A DNA stretch of 64,000 nt, taken from positions 107,092 through 171,091 of the forward strand of contig JADJTT010000013.1 of assembly GCA_016711045.1 (NCBI GenBank), in the 5' to 3' direction. The stretch comes from Saprospirales bacterium. Its GTDB lineage: Bacteria > Bacteroidota > Bacteroidia > Chitinophagales > Saprospiraceae. The notes under the pieces are model-generated. The model searched no databases. It was not told the origin of the DNA and saw only the letters and a list, made by a program, of their open reading frames with translations. Below are positions 49,587 through 58,390 of the stretch, one piece after another. The translations under genes and the position numbers were made by a program. The stretch's first letter is position 1. Each line of letters begins with the position of its first letter.

Positions 49587-50645
49587 TTAAGGCCGAAGGA
49601 AAGGCAGCGCCCCAACCACGCCTTTATGGGTTTGGATCACTACCGAATACCAGCCTCCGGCGCTCAACCGGCTGCCTTCCAGGGGCAACTCATGTGATCC
49701 GGCCTGCAACAAGCCTTGAAAAACGAGGGCTACCTGCTGCCCCTGTCCGTTTACTACTGCCAGGGAAAGTTCCTGAGGTGCATCCAGTACGATCGAAACA
49801 GTGGCCTGGTTCCCTTGTAAAATGGTTGGGTACAGAGAAGCCTGCAAGCCATCGACATGGGCTAATTCCGTGTTGGAAGATACAGTGGGCTTGGCGTCTA
49901 TGGCCCACACGTTTACAACCAGGTATTTGCCGCCTTCTTCCTTCCAGATAATGCCAACAATATCAAGGTTGTCGATATTATACGCACTGGTCGACACGGT
50001 ATAGGTGGAAGTGTATTCGGTGCCGGCGGCTACAGAACCGTTAAGGAGCAGGTCTCCAAAGGTAGTGGGAGTGGCGGCGCCACGGAGGATACGATCATGG
50101 GCTACCGTTCCGATTTGGCTGGCCTGGATCTCCAACACGTTGTCTTCCACCAGGTAAATCCCCAGATAATAGGCGCCATCGCCATTCTGGAAAAACCGGG
50201 TCCGGGTTTGAATATCCAGGTTATTGCCGTTCCAGGCTGTTTTCAGGCCCACATTGGCCAAGGGGGCAGCCTGGTAGTTGTCGTTCACCTTGGTTTGCAC
50301 GACCGTCAAGGCACTTGGCAAATTGGAACTGGTTACGTTTTGCAATTCATTATTGACAAAGAATTTGGGCTGACTGGAGCTGCCGAGATTATTCACAAAG
50401 GCAATGGATGTGGGGTTTTCCAGCTTGCTGCCCCCAAAGTGCGCAGCTACCAGCACCGACTTAGCGGAGGTCGTAGCGAGAAGCGACTCGAAGAAATCCC
50501 ACCCCCAGGAGCCGCAATACGGGCACCAGGTGGCGGTACGTTTGGTGATCAGGGTTTGCTGCACCTCTGCAACTTCTTGTGCCGCAACTGATTGGATGTT
50601 TAGTGCCAATACTAAACTCAGAGAGAATAAAATTTTAATTTTCAT
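49587..50645 (-). CDS. Omp28-like secreted thioredoxin-fold protein with T9SS sorting domain
   Basis: 352 residues from the ATG at 50645, giving a signal peptide (ILFSLSLVLALNIQSVAAQ). A thioredoxin-like domain with TATWCPYCGSWGWDFFE (CxxC) is followed by AHFGGSKLENP and a cis-Pro-like SQPKFFVNN, matching the Omp28-related family of Porphyromonas and relatives. A beta-rich middle part precedes a C-terminal T9SS-type domain (about 275-352, ASLYPTILQGNQATVSIVL to GALPFLRP). It is probably a surface protein; whether the CxxC is redox-active is not shown. Confidence 0.87.
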   Translation of the reverse strand: MKIKILFSLSLVLALNIQSVAAQEVAEVQQTLITKRTATWCPYCGSWGWDFFESLLATTSAKSVLVAAHFGGSKLENPTSIAFVNNLGSSSQPKFFVNNELQNVTSSNLPSALTVVQTKVNDNYQAAPLANVGLKTAWNGNNLDIQTRTRFFQNGDGAYYLGIYLVEDNVLEIQASQIGTVAHDRILRGAATPTTFGDLLLNGSVAAGTEYTSTYTVSTSAYNIDNLDIVGIIWKEEGGKYLVVNVWAIDAKPTVSSNTELAHVDGLQASLYPTILQGNQATVSIVLDAPQELSLAVVNGQGQQVALVFQGLLQAGSHELPLEGSRLSAGGWYSVVIQTHKGVVGALPFLRP

Positions 50646-50655
50646 AATGGATGTT

Positions 50656-52002
50656 TTAGTCCTTTTCAAACCGAAAATGCCAACAAGAAGTTGATTCGGG
50701 AAGCAATTTAAAGGATTCGTCGATCCGATGCCCGATAATCCAGGCGATTTGACCGCTACATTCCAAAATCCACACTTTTTCCTTGTCAAAAACAGATAGT
50801 TTGAGGTCGGAGAAAAAATCCTGGAGTTTTTTCCGCTGCCCGTTCATGCCGAGGGGACGGAAGGAATCGCCTGCCTGCCATTTTCGAAGGTGTAGAGGGA
50901 ACTGGATTTGGCGGGCATCCAGCACCGCCTCCCAGGCTGAATCGGGGAAATCGGGTGGGGGAGCGGCCAGTTCTTGCAGATATAGGGTGCCGCCTGGAAC
51001 AGATACCTCCTCCATCTCCAACGGAATCTCGATTTTGCCGGGCACATGCTCCGGCAATGGCTCGAGGAGCAGCACCTCCCGGTCGCTCACCAGGCAGTGA
51101 CTCGGCGAGTACCAACGCTTCCCCGGCTGGAGCTTTTCCTTCCGGAACAAGGATATAAACTGGACGCCTCGAAATCCATAGGGCGCTAAAATCTCGTACA
51201 AAAGGGTAGGGGGCGCCGGACTGCGAAGCAACTCCGCCCAGGAGATCTGAAGTCCGTGGTCGGTTGGCTGCACGACCCTGGCTTTCCACTCCTGAATGGC
51301 GTAATCAAAAAACAGTTCGGCCTCCCGGATATGCTGCATGGTGCGCCGTGCCGCCGCGCCAAAGTCCGGATTGATGGATTGCAGCACCGGCACTACGCCA
51401 TGGCGGATCTTGTTCCGGTCGTAATACAACTCCTGATTGGACAGATCTTGCCTGTATTCCAAATGGTTGGCGTGTAAATAGTCGAGGATCTGGGTTTTTC
51501 CGGTAAATAATAGCGGCCTGATCAACTTTCCCTGTATGGGCAGAATACCGTGCAGCCCCCGGATGCCGCATCCTTTAGCCAGGTTGAACAGCAGGGTTTC
51601 CACCGAGTCGTGGAGATGGTGTCCGGTAGCGATCCAGTCATACCCCTCTTGTTGGCGCACGTTTTCTAGCCATTCGTAGCGGAGGTCGCGGGCCACTTCC
51701 TGAATGGATTTTCCCTGCGCTTCCGCTTCACGCCGGGTATGGAAAGAAATGGAGTAAAAGGGAGCATTCATGGTCCGGGCCAGTTCCCGCACAAACGCCT
51801 CCTCCGCATCCGCAGCTTCCCCGCGAAGCTGGTAATTGCAGTGTGCCACCCCGATCTGGTAACCCAATTGATGAAGTAAATGGCTCAACAACACCGAATC
51901 AGGCCCTCCACTCACAGAAAGCAGTATCCGGTCAGAAAATGCACATAGCTTTTCCTGTTCAATATAAGCCACCAGTTGTTGCTGTAAATCCAGATATCCC
52001 AT
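50656..52002 (-). CDS. tilS: tRNA(Ile)-lysidine synthase
   Basis: 448 residues. The PP-loop motif SGGPDS (31-36) starts the N-terminal ATP-pyrophosphatase domain; further blocks are VAHCNYQLRGEAADAEE, ATGHHLHDSVETLLFNL, RPLLF and NKIRHGVVPVL. The C-terminal TilS domain (RKWQAGDSFRPLGMNGQRKKLQDFFSD) is complete. The enzyme places lysidine on C34 of the AUA-reading tRNA(Ile) and is essential in most bacteria. Its start is 10 bases from the next upstream region and the gene is followed at once by the Omp28-like gene (11 bases), so the two may be cotranscribed. Confidence 0.95.
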   Translation of the reverse strand: MGYLDLQQQLVAYIEQEKLCAFSDRILLSVSGGPDSVLLSHLLHQLGYQIGVAHCNYQLRGEAADAEEAFVRELARTMNAPFYSISFHTRREAEAQGKSIQEVARDLRYEWLENVRQQEGYDWIATGHHLHDSVETLLFNLAKGCGIRGLHGILPIQGKLIRPLLFTGKTQILDYLHANHLEYRQDLSNQELYYDRNKIRHGVVPVLQSINPDFGAAARRTMQHIREAELFFDYAIQEWKARVVQPTDHGLQISWAELLRSPAPPTLLYEILAPYGFRGVQFISLFRKEKLQPGKRWYSPSHCLVSDREVLLLEPLPEHVPGKIEIPLEMEEVSVPGGTLYLQELAAPPPDFPDSAWEAVLDARQIQFPLHLRKWQAGDSFRPLGMNGQRKKLQDFFSDLKLSVFDKEKVWILECSGQIAWIIGHRIDESFKLLPESTSCWHFRFEKD

Positions 52003-52211
52003 TTTACTTGCTGATGATTTACGCAGGAATAACTCGGGAGATGTTCTTCACTGTTCACCCCGGATTTTTATATTGATGCGTAGCATAAGTATACATACAT
52101 GCTCAAAGATAATTCAGAACCCAAGGCCCTAGGCAATTTTTGCCCATATTTCCATAGATAGTGTAGATTTTACATCTATATTTACGAGTTGTTACCTAAT
52201 CACAACTGCGC

Positions 52212-52889
52212 ATGCCTTCCCAAAATCCCCTTACTTCTTGTATTTTTGACCTGGATGGGGTCATTGTCGATACCGCAAAATACCATTTTCAAGCCTGGCG
52301 TCGTCTGGCCAATGAACTGGGGTTTGATTTTGATGAGCATGCCAACGAAGGACTCAAAGGAGTAGGCCGGATGGAGTCGCTGGAAATCATCCTGGATTGG
52401 GGAAATATTCAACTTTCGCAGGAGGAAAAACAGGCATGGGCCGACCGAAAAAACGGCTGGTACCAGGAATTGATCCGCCAAATGAATGCCTCCGAGATCC
52501 TGCCGGGCGCTATGGAATTTCTCGAAGAGGTAAAAGGCCTGGGCAAGCACATAGCTCTGGGGTCAAGCAGCAAAAATGCCCGTACTATTTTGGATTATAT
52601 CGGACTGGGTGAATACTTTGACGTAGTGATCGACGGGAATTCCATTACCCGCACCAAACCGGACCCTCAGGTTTTCCTGCTCTGCGCGGAGGGGCTTAAC
52701 CAGGCGCCGGCAAGTTGCGTGGTTTTTGAAGACGCCCAAAGCGGAGTGGATGCTGCAATTGCCGGAGGATTTTACGCAGTAGGCGTCGGAAAACCGGAAT
52801 CGTTGGGGCATGCCCATTTGGTGATCCCGGGCTTCGTAGGGTGGGATTGGAATCGTATTGAAAAATATTTAAATAATAAAGGGATTTGA
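52212..52889 (+). CDS. pgmB: Beta-phosphoglucomutase
   Basis: 225 residues, HAD superfamily. FDLDGVIVDT holds the nucleophile Asp13 and acid/base Asp15; FHFQAWRRLANELG-like cap sequence (YHFQAWRRLAN), LGSSSKNA (motif 2), RTKPDPQVF (motif 3) and FEDAQSGVDAAIAGG (motif 4) are all present. Converts beta-glucose-1-phosphate to glucose-6-phosphate. Directly upstream of the GH65 phosphorylase that makes beta-glucose-1-phosphate, which supports the specific call. Confidence 0.94.
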   Translation: MPSQNPLTSCIFDLDGVIVDTAKYHFQAWRRLANELGFDFDEHANEGLKGVGRMESLEIILDWGNIQLSQEEKQAWADRKNGWYQELIRQMNASEILPGAMEFLEEVKGLGKHIALGSSSKNARTILDYIGLGEYFDVVIDGNSITRTKPDPQVFLLCAEGLNQAPASCVVFEDAQSGVDAAIAGGFYAVGVGKPESLGHAHLVIPGFVGWDWNRIEKYLNNKGI

Positions 52890-52966
52890 AGGGATTGGAG
52901 AGGGATTGAAAGGGATTTGCAAATTATTAATCCCTTTCAATCCCCCTAAATCCCCTAACAATCCCC
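52879..52966. repeat. GGGATT / AATCCC inverted repeat
   Basis: Four GGGATT units (52881, 52891, 52903, 52912) are mirrored by four AATCC(C) units (about 52929-52965), forming imperfect arms between pgmB and the GH65 gene. Same sequence family as 3090-3146. Confidence 0.8.
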
Positions 52967-52978
52967 CTTGACTAAGAA

Positions 52979-55300
52979 ATGAAGCAATATCTTCAACACA
53001 ATGAATGGCTGATCATCGAAGAAGGATGGAATCCAGCCAATCAGCGCATTTCAGAAAGTAATTTCTCGTTGGGAAATGGCCGGTTTGGCCAGCGCGCCAA
53101 CTTTGAGGAAGACTATACCGGCGATTCCCTGCCGGGCAACTACGTAGCGGGCATTTATTACCCGGATAAAACCCGGGTGGGATGGTGGAAAAACGGCTAC
53201 CCCGAGTACTTTGCCAAGGTGTTGAACGCGGCCAACTGGATCGGTATCCGCATCGAAATCGATGGCGTGGCGCTCGATCTGGCCCATTGTGAGGTCCGGT
53301 CGTTTCGCCGGATACTCCACATGCAGCACGGCTACCTGGAGCGGTCGTTTGTCGCCAGAATGAAGTCGGGGCAGGAAGTCGAAGTGAAAGCCATCCGGTT
53401 TTGCAGCATTGCCGATGATGAAACGGGCGCTATTCGCTATTCGCTCAAAGCGTTGAACTTTGGCGCCAAGCTGGAGATCACGCCCTATATCGACGGCGAC
53501 GTGGTCAACCAGGATGCCAATTATGATGAAAAATTCTGGAAGGAAGTGGCGCAACACGCCGGCACCGATGCCGGGTATGTGCTGGCGGAAACCAAGAAGA
53601 CGGCTTTTCAGGTAGCAACCGCTATGAAGTTTGGGATATATGTCGATGGGAAGAAAGTGGAAGCAAATCCCTATCGCCTGGAAAAGGAGAAATACGCCAG
53701 CTGCACGGTGCAACTGGATTTGGAGGAAGGGCAAACCGTGGTGGTGGAAAAATTCGCGGGGATTGTATCGTCCCTGAATTTTGAAAAAGACCAACTCGTC
53801 GGGGCTAGCCAGGGCGCAGCCGACCGGGCCTATGAGCTGGGTTTTGACGCCATGCTTCAAAAACAGGCACAGGCCTGGGAAGCCAAATGGGCAGAAGCTG
53901 ATATCATCATCGAGGGCGACGTGGCGGCCCAGCAGGGCATTCGTTTCAATATTTTCCAATTGTACCAGACCTATACCGGAGAGGACGAACGACTTAATAT
54001 CGGTCCAAAAGGGTTTACCGGTGAAAAATACGGAGGCAGTACTTATTGGGACACGGAAGCCTATTGTTTGCCATTCTACCTGGCTACTGCCGACCCCCAT
54101 GTGGCACGCAACCTCCTCATTTACCGGTATAAACAACTCGGAAAAGCGATCGAGAACGCCCAAAAGCTCGGATTTAAAGACGGGGCTGCCCTGTATCCGA
54201 TGGTGACCATGAACGGGGAAGAATGCCACAACGAGTGGGAGATCACCTTCGAAGAAATTCACCGCAACGGGGCTATCGCCTATGCGATCTACGATTTTAT
54301 CCGGTATACGGGAGAGAAAGACTATTTGGTGGACTACGGACTGGAAGTCCTGATCGGTATTGCCCGGTTTTGGGCGCAGCGGGTACATTTCTCCGAGCGC
54401 AAGCAACAGTATGTGATGCACGGCGTGACCGGTCCCAACGAATACGAAAACAACGTCAACAATAACTGGTATACGAACTATATCGCCATTTGGTGCCTGC
54501 GCTATGCTGCGGAAGCAGTTGACTATGTCAAGGAAAAAGCGCCCGGAAAATATGAAGCCCTGACCGATCGCATTAAGTTTCATGAATACACCGAAACGGG
54601 GCATTGGAAAGAGATCTATTCGCAGATGTACCTGCCCTACGACGAGCAATTGGGCATTTTTGTACAGCAAGATGGATTTTTGGATAAAGACCTGCTGACG
54701 GTGGATGACCTGGACGCCTCGCAGCGCCCGATCAACCAAAAGTGGTCGTGGGACCGGATCCTGCGCTCAGTTTTTATCAAGCAGGCCGATGTATTACAAG
54801 GGTTGTATTTCTTTGAAGACCACTTTAAAGAAGACGCGATTCTCCGGAATTTCGACTTTTACGAACCCCGCACGGTGCATGAATCTTCCCTTTCCCCTTG
54901 TGTACACGTCATTCTGGCCTCCAAATTAGGAAAAGAGGAGAAAGCCTATGAAATGTACCTGCGCACCGCCCGATTGGACCTGGACGACTACAACAATGAT
55001 ACCGAGGATGGCTGCCATATCACCAGTATGGCAGGCACCTGGATGTCTTTCGTCAAAGGCTTTGGCGGGTTGCGGGTTTACAACGGCCGGCTTCACTTAC
55101 GGCCCTTCCTCCCAAGTAATTGGACGGGGTATTCCTTCTCCATTCGCTTCCGGGGCAGTTTCCTGAACATCCGGGTCAACAGGGAGGAGGTATCCGTAAA
55201 AAACAATAGCGAGGTTGTAGCGGCACTGGTCCTGTTCGGGAAAGAGTTGGAATTACCTGCAAGGGGAGAAATAAAGAACCCCCTCCACCACACAAAATAA
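52979..55300 (+). CDS. Glycoside hydrolase family 65 phosphorylase (maltose phosphorylase-like)
   Basis: 773 residues, typical of GH65. N-terminal beta-sandwich (NFSLGNGRFGQRANFEEDY), then an (alpha/alpha)6 catalytic domain with VTGPNEYENNVNNNWYT, whose Glu488 is the expected general acid, and the phosphate-binding HESSLSPCVHVI region; the C-terminal domain follows. By family it performs phosphorolysis of maltose (or another alpha-glucoside) with inversion, giving glucose and beta-glucose-1-phosphate. Adjacent pgmB handles that product. Trehalose or kojibiose as substrate cannot be excluded. Confidence 0.92.
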   Translation: MKQYLQHNEWLIIEEGWNPANQRISESNFSLGNGRFGQRANFEEDYTGDSLPGNYVAGIYYPDKTRVGWWKNGYPEYFAKVLNAANWIGIRIEIDGVALDLAHCEVRSFRRILHMQHGYLERSFVARMKSGQEVEVKAIRFCSIADDETGAIRYSLKALNFGAKLEITPYIDGDVVNQDANYDEKFWKEVAQHAGTDAGYVLAETKKTAFQVATAMKFGIYVDGKKVEANPYRLEKEKYASCTVQLDLEEGQTVVVEKFAGIVSSLNFEKDQLVGASQGAADRAYELGFDAMLQKQAQAWEAKWAEADIIIEGDVAAQQGIRFNIFQLYQTYTGEDERLNIGPKGFTGEKYGGSTYWDTEAYCLPFYLATADPHVARNLLIYRYKQLGKAIENAQKLGFKDGAALYPMVTMNGEECHNEWEITFEEIHRNGAIAYAIYDFIRYTGEKDYLVDYGLEVLIGIARFWAQRVHFSERKQQYVMHGVTGPNEYENNVNNNWYTNYIAIWCLRYAAEAVDYVKEKAPGKYEALTDRIKFHEYTETGHWKEIYSQMYLPYDEQLGIFVQQDGFLDKDLLTVDDLDASQRPINQKWSWDRILRSVFIKQADVLQGLYFFEDHFKEDAILRNFDFYEPRTVHESSLSPCVHVILASKLGKEEKAYEMYLRTARLDLDDYNNDTEDGCHITSMAGTWMSFVKGFGGLRVYNGRLHLRPFLPSNWTGYSFSIRFRGSFLNIRVNREEVSVKNNSEVVAALVLFGKELELPARGEIKNPLHHTK

Positions 55301-55337
55301 AAGAGAGGAATCCCTACATTTGGAAAAAATAACCGGT

Positions 55338-55874
55338 ATGAAACGAATTTTCTTTTTCTTCCTGTTGATGTCGGCCATGGCCGCTTGTAAGAATGAACCT
55401 AAAGCTACGGCAACCGGCGACGAAACCTCCGTTACCCAAACCCGTCCGATCACCCCTCCGGAGGGTGGGCCTATCGTGGGGCCCAAAAAACCGCCCAGCA
55501 TGCAAACAGAAATGCTGATTGGATTTCTCACTACCGACTATTGGTATATAGAAGCCTATGTGAAGATCAACGACCGGGATTCCGCTTTGGAGAACCGGGG
55601 ACGTTGGTACCGGTTTGCACCCGATGGCACATTCGTTAGTGGCAAGTACAAAAAACAAGACGCCAAAGGCATTTGGACATTCGATCCCCAAACCGCGCTT
55701 ATTTATGTCGATTCAGAAAATGACGCCCAGGATGGAGAATGGAAAATCCAAATGGGGAAGAGTGGATCCGTCATGATCTGGATCGGAACCGAACGGTTTT
55801 TACAGAATAGCATCCAGATCAAATTGGAAAACTACCTCGAATTGATGGCTGAACTGCCATCGCCCAGTCATTAA
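55338..55874 (+). CDS. Lipoprotein of unknown function in the maltose/starch block
   Basis: 178 residues from the ATG at 55338 (MKRIFFFFLLMSAMAAC, lipidated Cys18). The leader is followed by a Thr/Pro-rich linker and a small beta-rich domain with WYRFAPDGTFVSGKYKKQDAKGIWTFD, resembling lipocalin-like or stress-type domains of Bacteroidota lipoproteins. I do not recognise a family. Lies between the GH65 gene (38 bases) and the CBM lipoprotein (21 bases), so it is probably part of one operon. Confidence 0.72.
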   Translation: MKRIFFFFLLMSAMAACKNEPKATATGDETSVTQTRPITPPEGGPIVGPKKPPSMQTEMLIGFLTTDYWYIEAYVKINDRDSALENRGRWYRFAPDGTFVSGKYKKQDAKGIWTFDPQTALIYVDSENDAQDGEWKIQMGKSGSVMIWIGTERFLQNSIQIKLENYLELMAELPSPSH

Positions 55875-55894
55875 CCTGGTTTAAAAAACATACT

Positions 55895-56839
55895 ATGATC
55901 CGTTCTTTCTTTTTGTGGCTGTTTCTTGGAGGCTCCCTTGTCTTTGTATCCTGCGGAGAGGGAGGAACCTCTGAAGCAACGTCATCCGAAACTGCGCAGG
56001 AAAACAATCTGGGAATAGCTTCTGCTGCCCAGCGAATGGATTCTATCCCCTTGCCGCTCGTTTCCGGATGGATACCGCCTGTGCAATTGACCGGAGTAGA
56101 GACCGAGGTGCAGTTGGACAATTTCTTTTCCGATCCTTCTCAAATCGATTCCATTTCCACCCCTCCGGGTATTCGGGCACAATTGGCTTCCGATAAAAAA
56201 GCACTGGTGCTCACGATCGATGGCGACCCGGCTTTACTTTCCACCCTCTGTATCTGGGCAGGAGGAGAACCCTATGACCTGCTGCTGAAATACCCCACTA
56301 AAATACATGCGACGCTTCGTTTGCGGGACAGTAGCTACAAAAAAGTACGGGTTAAAGGAGAGATGAATAATTGGGATGCACAGTCGGCGGAGATGAAGCT
56401 GCAAAACGGGATTTGGGAACATACCTTCGAACTCGAACCCGGCGATTATCTCTACCGGTTTGAGGTAGATGGAAAAGAAATCCTCGACCCGAAGAATCCG
56501 CAGAAAGGCGAAAGTAACAGCGGTGGCACCTATTCCAAGCTTTCCCTGAAACAAGCCAATGCGGCAAAAATGCCGAAGCTTCGAACCATGCGTACCAGCG
56601 ATCAATCCATTGAATTAGAATTGAGCAATCCCGGAGCCGTTTTTGCTTTTTGGGAAAACCACCTGATCCCGACCCGTAAGGAAGGGGGCAAGATTACCAT
56701 ACCCATTCCCGAGGAAGCAGCTTCCCGTGGGGAGTCCTTCATTCGTGTTTTTGGACAAAATGAGACAGGTACTTCCAACGAGTTGCTTATCCCACTCCAA
56801 AATGGGCGCGTAGCAAACGATCCGGCCGGCGAAAAGTAG
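55895..56839 (+). CDS. Lipoprotein with glycogen-binding (CBM48/E-set) domain
   Basis: 314 residues: lipoprotein signal (FLGGSLVFVSC, Cys20), an N-terminal beta-domain (30-135), and a CBM48/AMPK-type starch-binding fold at about 148-200 (VRVKGEMNNWDAQSAEMK, GIWEHTFELEPGDYLYRFEVDG). A third beta-domain follows. Amylases often carry these modules at their own N-terminus; here they form a separate lipoprotein just before a GH13 lipoprotein that lacks them. It may hold starch near the enzyme or work as a partner subunit; that is inference. Confidence 0.8.
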   Translation: MIRSFFLWLFLGGSLVFVSCGEGGTSEATSSETAQENNLGIASAAQRMDSIPLPLVSGWIPPVQLTGVETEVQLDNFFSDPSQIDSISTPPGIRAQLASDKKALVLTIDGDPALLSTLCIWAGGEPYDLLLKYPTKIHATLRLRDSSYKKVRVKGEMNNWDAQSAEMKLQNGIWEHTFELEPGDYLYRFEVDGKEILDPKNPQKGESNSGGTYSKLSLKQANAAKMPKLRTMRTSDQSIELELSNPGAVFAFWENHLIPTRKEGGKITIPIPEEAASRGESFIRVFGQNETGTSNELLIPLQNGRVANDPAGEK

Positions 56840-56861
56840 ATGCATTCAAAAATAAACCACT

Positions 56862-58259
56862 ATGAGAATTTTTCTGAACCTACTTACCTTCTCGCTGCTG
56901 GCCGGCTTGTGCTTTCCCGCCTGTAGTGAAGGCCCCTCTAACGAGGAAATGACCATGGAAGACACCATCAAAGACCCACTTGACTGGGTGAAGCGCGCCA
57001 ACATATACGAAGTAAATATCCGTCAATACACACCGGAAGGCACGTTTAACGCCTTTCGGGCACACCTTCCTCGACTGAAGGAAATGGGCGTGGATATCTT
57101 GTGGCTGATGCCTATTTATCCCATTTCCAAAGAAAACAGAAAAGGAAGCCTGGGCAGCTACTATGCGGTGACCGATTATACGAAGGTCAATCCCAATTTT
57201 GGTACGCCGGCAGAATTCAAGGCGGTGGTGGACGAAGCCCACAGCCTGGGCATGAAGGTCATTCTCGATTGGGTGGCCAACCATACGGGGTGGGATAATC
57301 CGTGGATCACCACGCATCCCGACTGGTATACCAAAAACGACAAAGGGGAGATCACCGACCCCCTTGGAAAGGATGGTAAATCTTATGGATGGACCGATGT
57401 AGCAGACCTGAATTTCGACAATGTGGAAATGCGGCAGGCCCAGATCGATGCCATGAAATACTGGGTGCGGGATATGGATGTAGATGGGTTTCGCTGTGAT
57501 GTAGCCTATGAAGTGCCCGATGATTTTTGGGTGGAGGTGCGTGCTCAACTCGATTCGATCCGCCCCGTATTTATGCTGGCCGAGGGAGAGGTTCCAGCGC
57601 ATCGGAATTCAGGCAGCTTTCAGATGTCTTACGCCTGGACTTTACACCATATCATGAATGCCATTGCGAAAGGCGAAAAAGACGCCACGGCCATTGCAGA
57701 GTGGCTGAAGGAAGACCGGCCCAAATACGAAAAGGGTTTCCACATGCAATTCATCACCAACCACGATGAAAACTCCTGGAACGGAACGGAGTTTGAGCGC
57801 CTTGGAGAAGGCGTGGAAACCTTTGCCGTGCTGGCCTTTACCTTCGATGGCATGCCCCTTATCTATTCGGGGCAGGAAGCCGGGATGAACAAGCGCCTCC
57901 GCTTCTTCGACAAAGACACCATCGATTGGGACGGCTACCCGATGCAGGCTTTTTATTCGACCCTGCTCCAGCTCAAGCACGACAATAAAGCCCTCTGGAA
58001 TGGAGATGCTGGCGCCGAACCGGAAATTTTATCTAATTCCAACGAAAAAGCCGTTTTTTCCTTTATGCGGGAAAAGGACGACGACCGCGTCGTGGTTGTA
58101 CTCAACCTGACCAGCGAGCCTCAGGAAGTAAGCCTGAGTGGCGATGATTACGCAGGCGATTACACCAATGTATTTGCCAATCGCAGCCTCATGCTTACGG
58201 AAGATATGGTCTTTCAGCTCAATCCCTGGGATTATCTGGTCCTCGTAAAATCCGAGTAG
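56862..58259 (+). CDS. GH13 alpha-amylase family lipoprotein
   Basis: 465 residues with a lipoprotein signal (SLLAGLCFPAC, Cys21), so anchored in the periplasm or on the surface. Catalytic (beta/alpha)8 barrel: DWVANHTGWDN (region I), GFRCDVAYE with nucleophile Asp213, FMLAEGE with acid/base Glu241, and ITNHDENSW with Asp302. The N-terminal beta-domain is missing, consistent with the preceding CBM lipoprotein. Starts 22 bases after that gene. Likely hydrolyses alpha-1,4-glucans or maltodextrins. Confidence 0.92.
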   Translation: MRIFLNLLTFSLLAGLCFPACSEGPSNEEMTMEDTIKDPLDWVKRANIYEVNIRQYTPEGTFNAFRAHLPRLKEMGVDILWLMPIYPISKENRKGSLGSYYAVTDYTKVNPNFGTPAEFKAVVDEAHSLGMKVILDWVANHTGWDNPWITTHPDWYTKNDKGEITDPLGKDGKSYGWTDVADLNFDNVEMRQAQIDAMKYWVRDMDVDGFRCDVAYEVPDDFWVEVRAQLDSIRPVFMLAEGEVPAHRNSGSFQMSYAWTLHHIMNAIAKGEKDATAIAEWLKEDRPKYEKGFHMQFITNHDENSWNGTEFERLGEGVETFAVLAFTFDGMPLIYSGQEAGMNKRLRFFDKDTIDWDGYPMQAFYSTLLQLKHDNKALWNGDAGAEPEILSNSNEKAVFSFMREKDDDRVVVVLNLTSEPQEVSLSGDDYAGDYTNVFANRSLMLTEDMVFQLNPWDYLVLVKSE

Positions 58260-58362
58260 GGGCGAAAAATCTTTCGCCCCTACTCAGGGCGAAAAATCTT
58301 TCGCCCCTACTTCAGGGCGAAAAATCTTTCGCCCCTACTCAGGGCGAAAAATCTTTCGCCCA
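58257..58362. repeat. Four direct copies of a hairpin-forming 27-28 bp unit
   Basis: GGGCGAAAAATCTTTCGCCC, each a hairpin with 8-bp arms around AATC, starts at 58261, 58288, 58316 and 58343. Copies are separated by CTACTCA or CTACTTCA. It fills the space between the GH13 stop (58259) and the transporter start (58391), so it could influence transcript ends within the operon. Confidence 0.92.
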
Positions 58363-58390
58363 TATATACCCTTCACCAAACAAAACCACC

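Noticed and set aside
53051..54739. A 562-codon minus-strand open frame opposite the GH65 gene
   Set aside because: GH65 motifs on the plus strand are unambiguous; the antisense frame lacks a start context and domain content.
58257..58362. CRISPR array in the four 27-28 base repeats
   Set aside because: The copies are joined by only 7-8 near-constant bases, so there are no spacers, and no cas genes are nearby.
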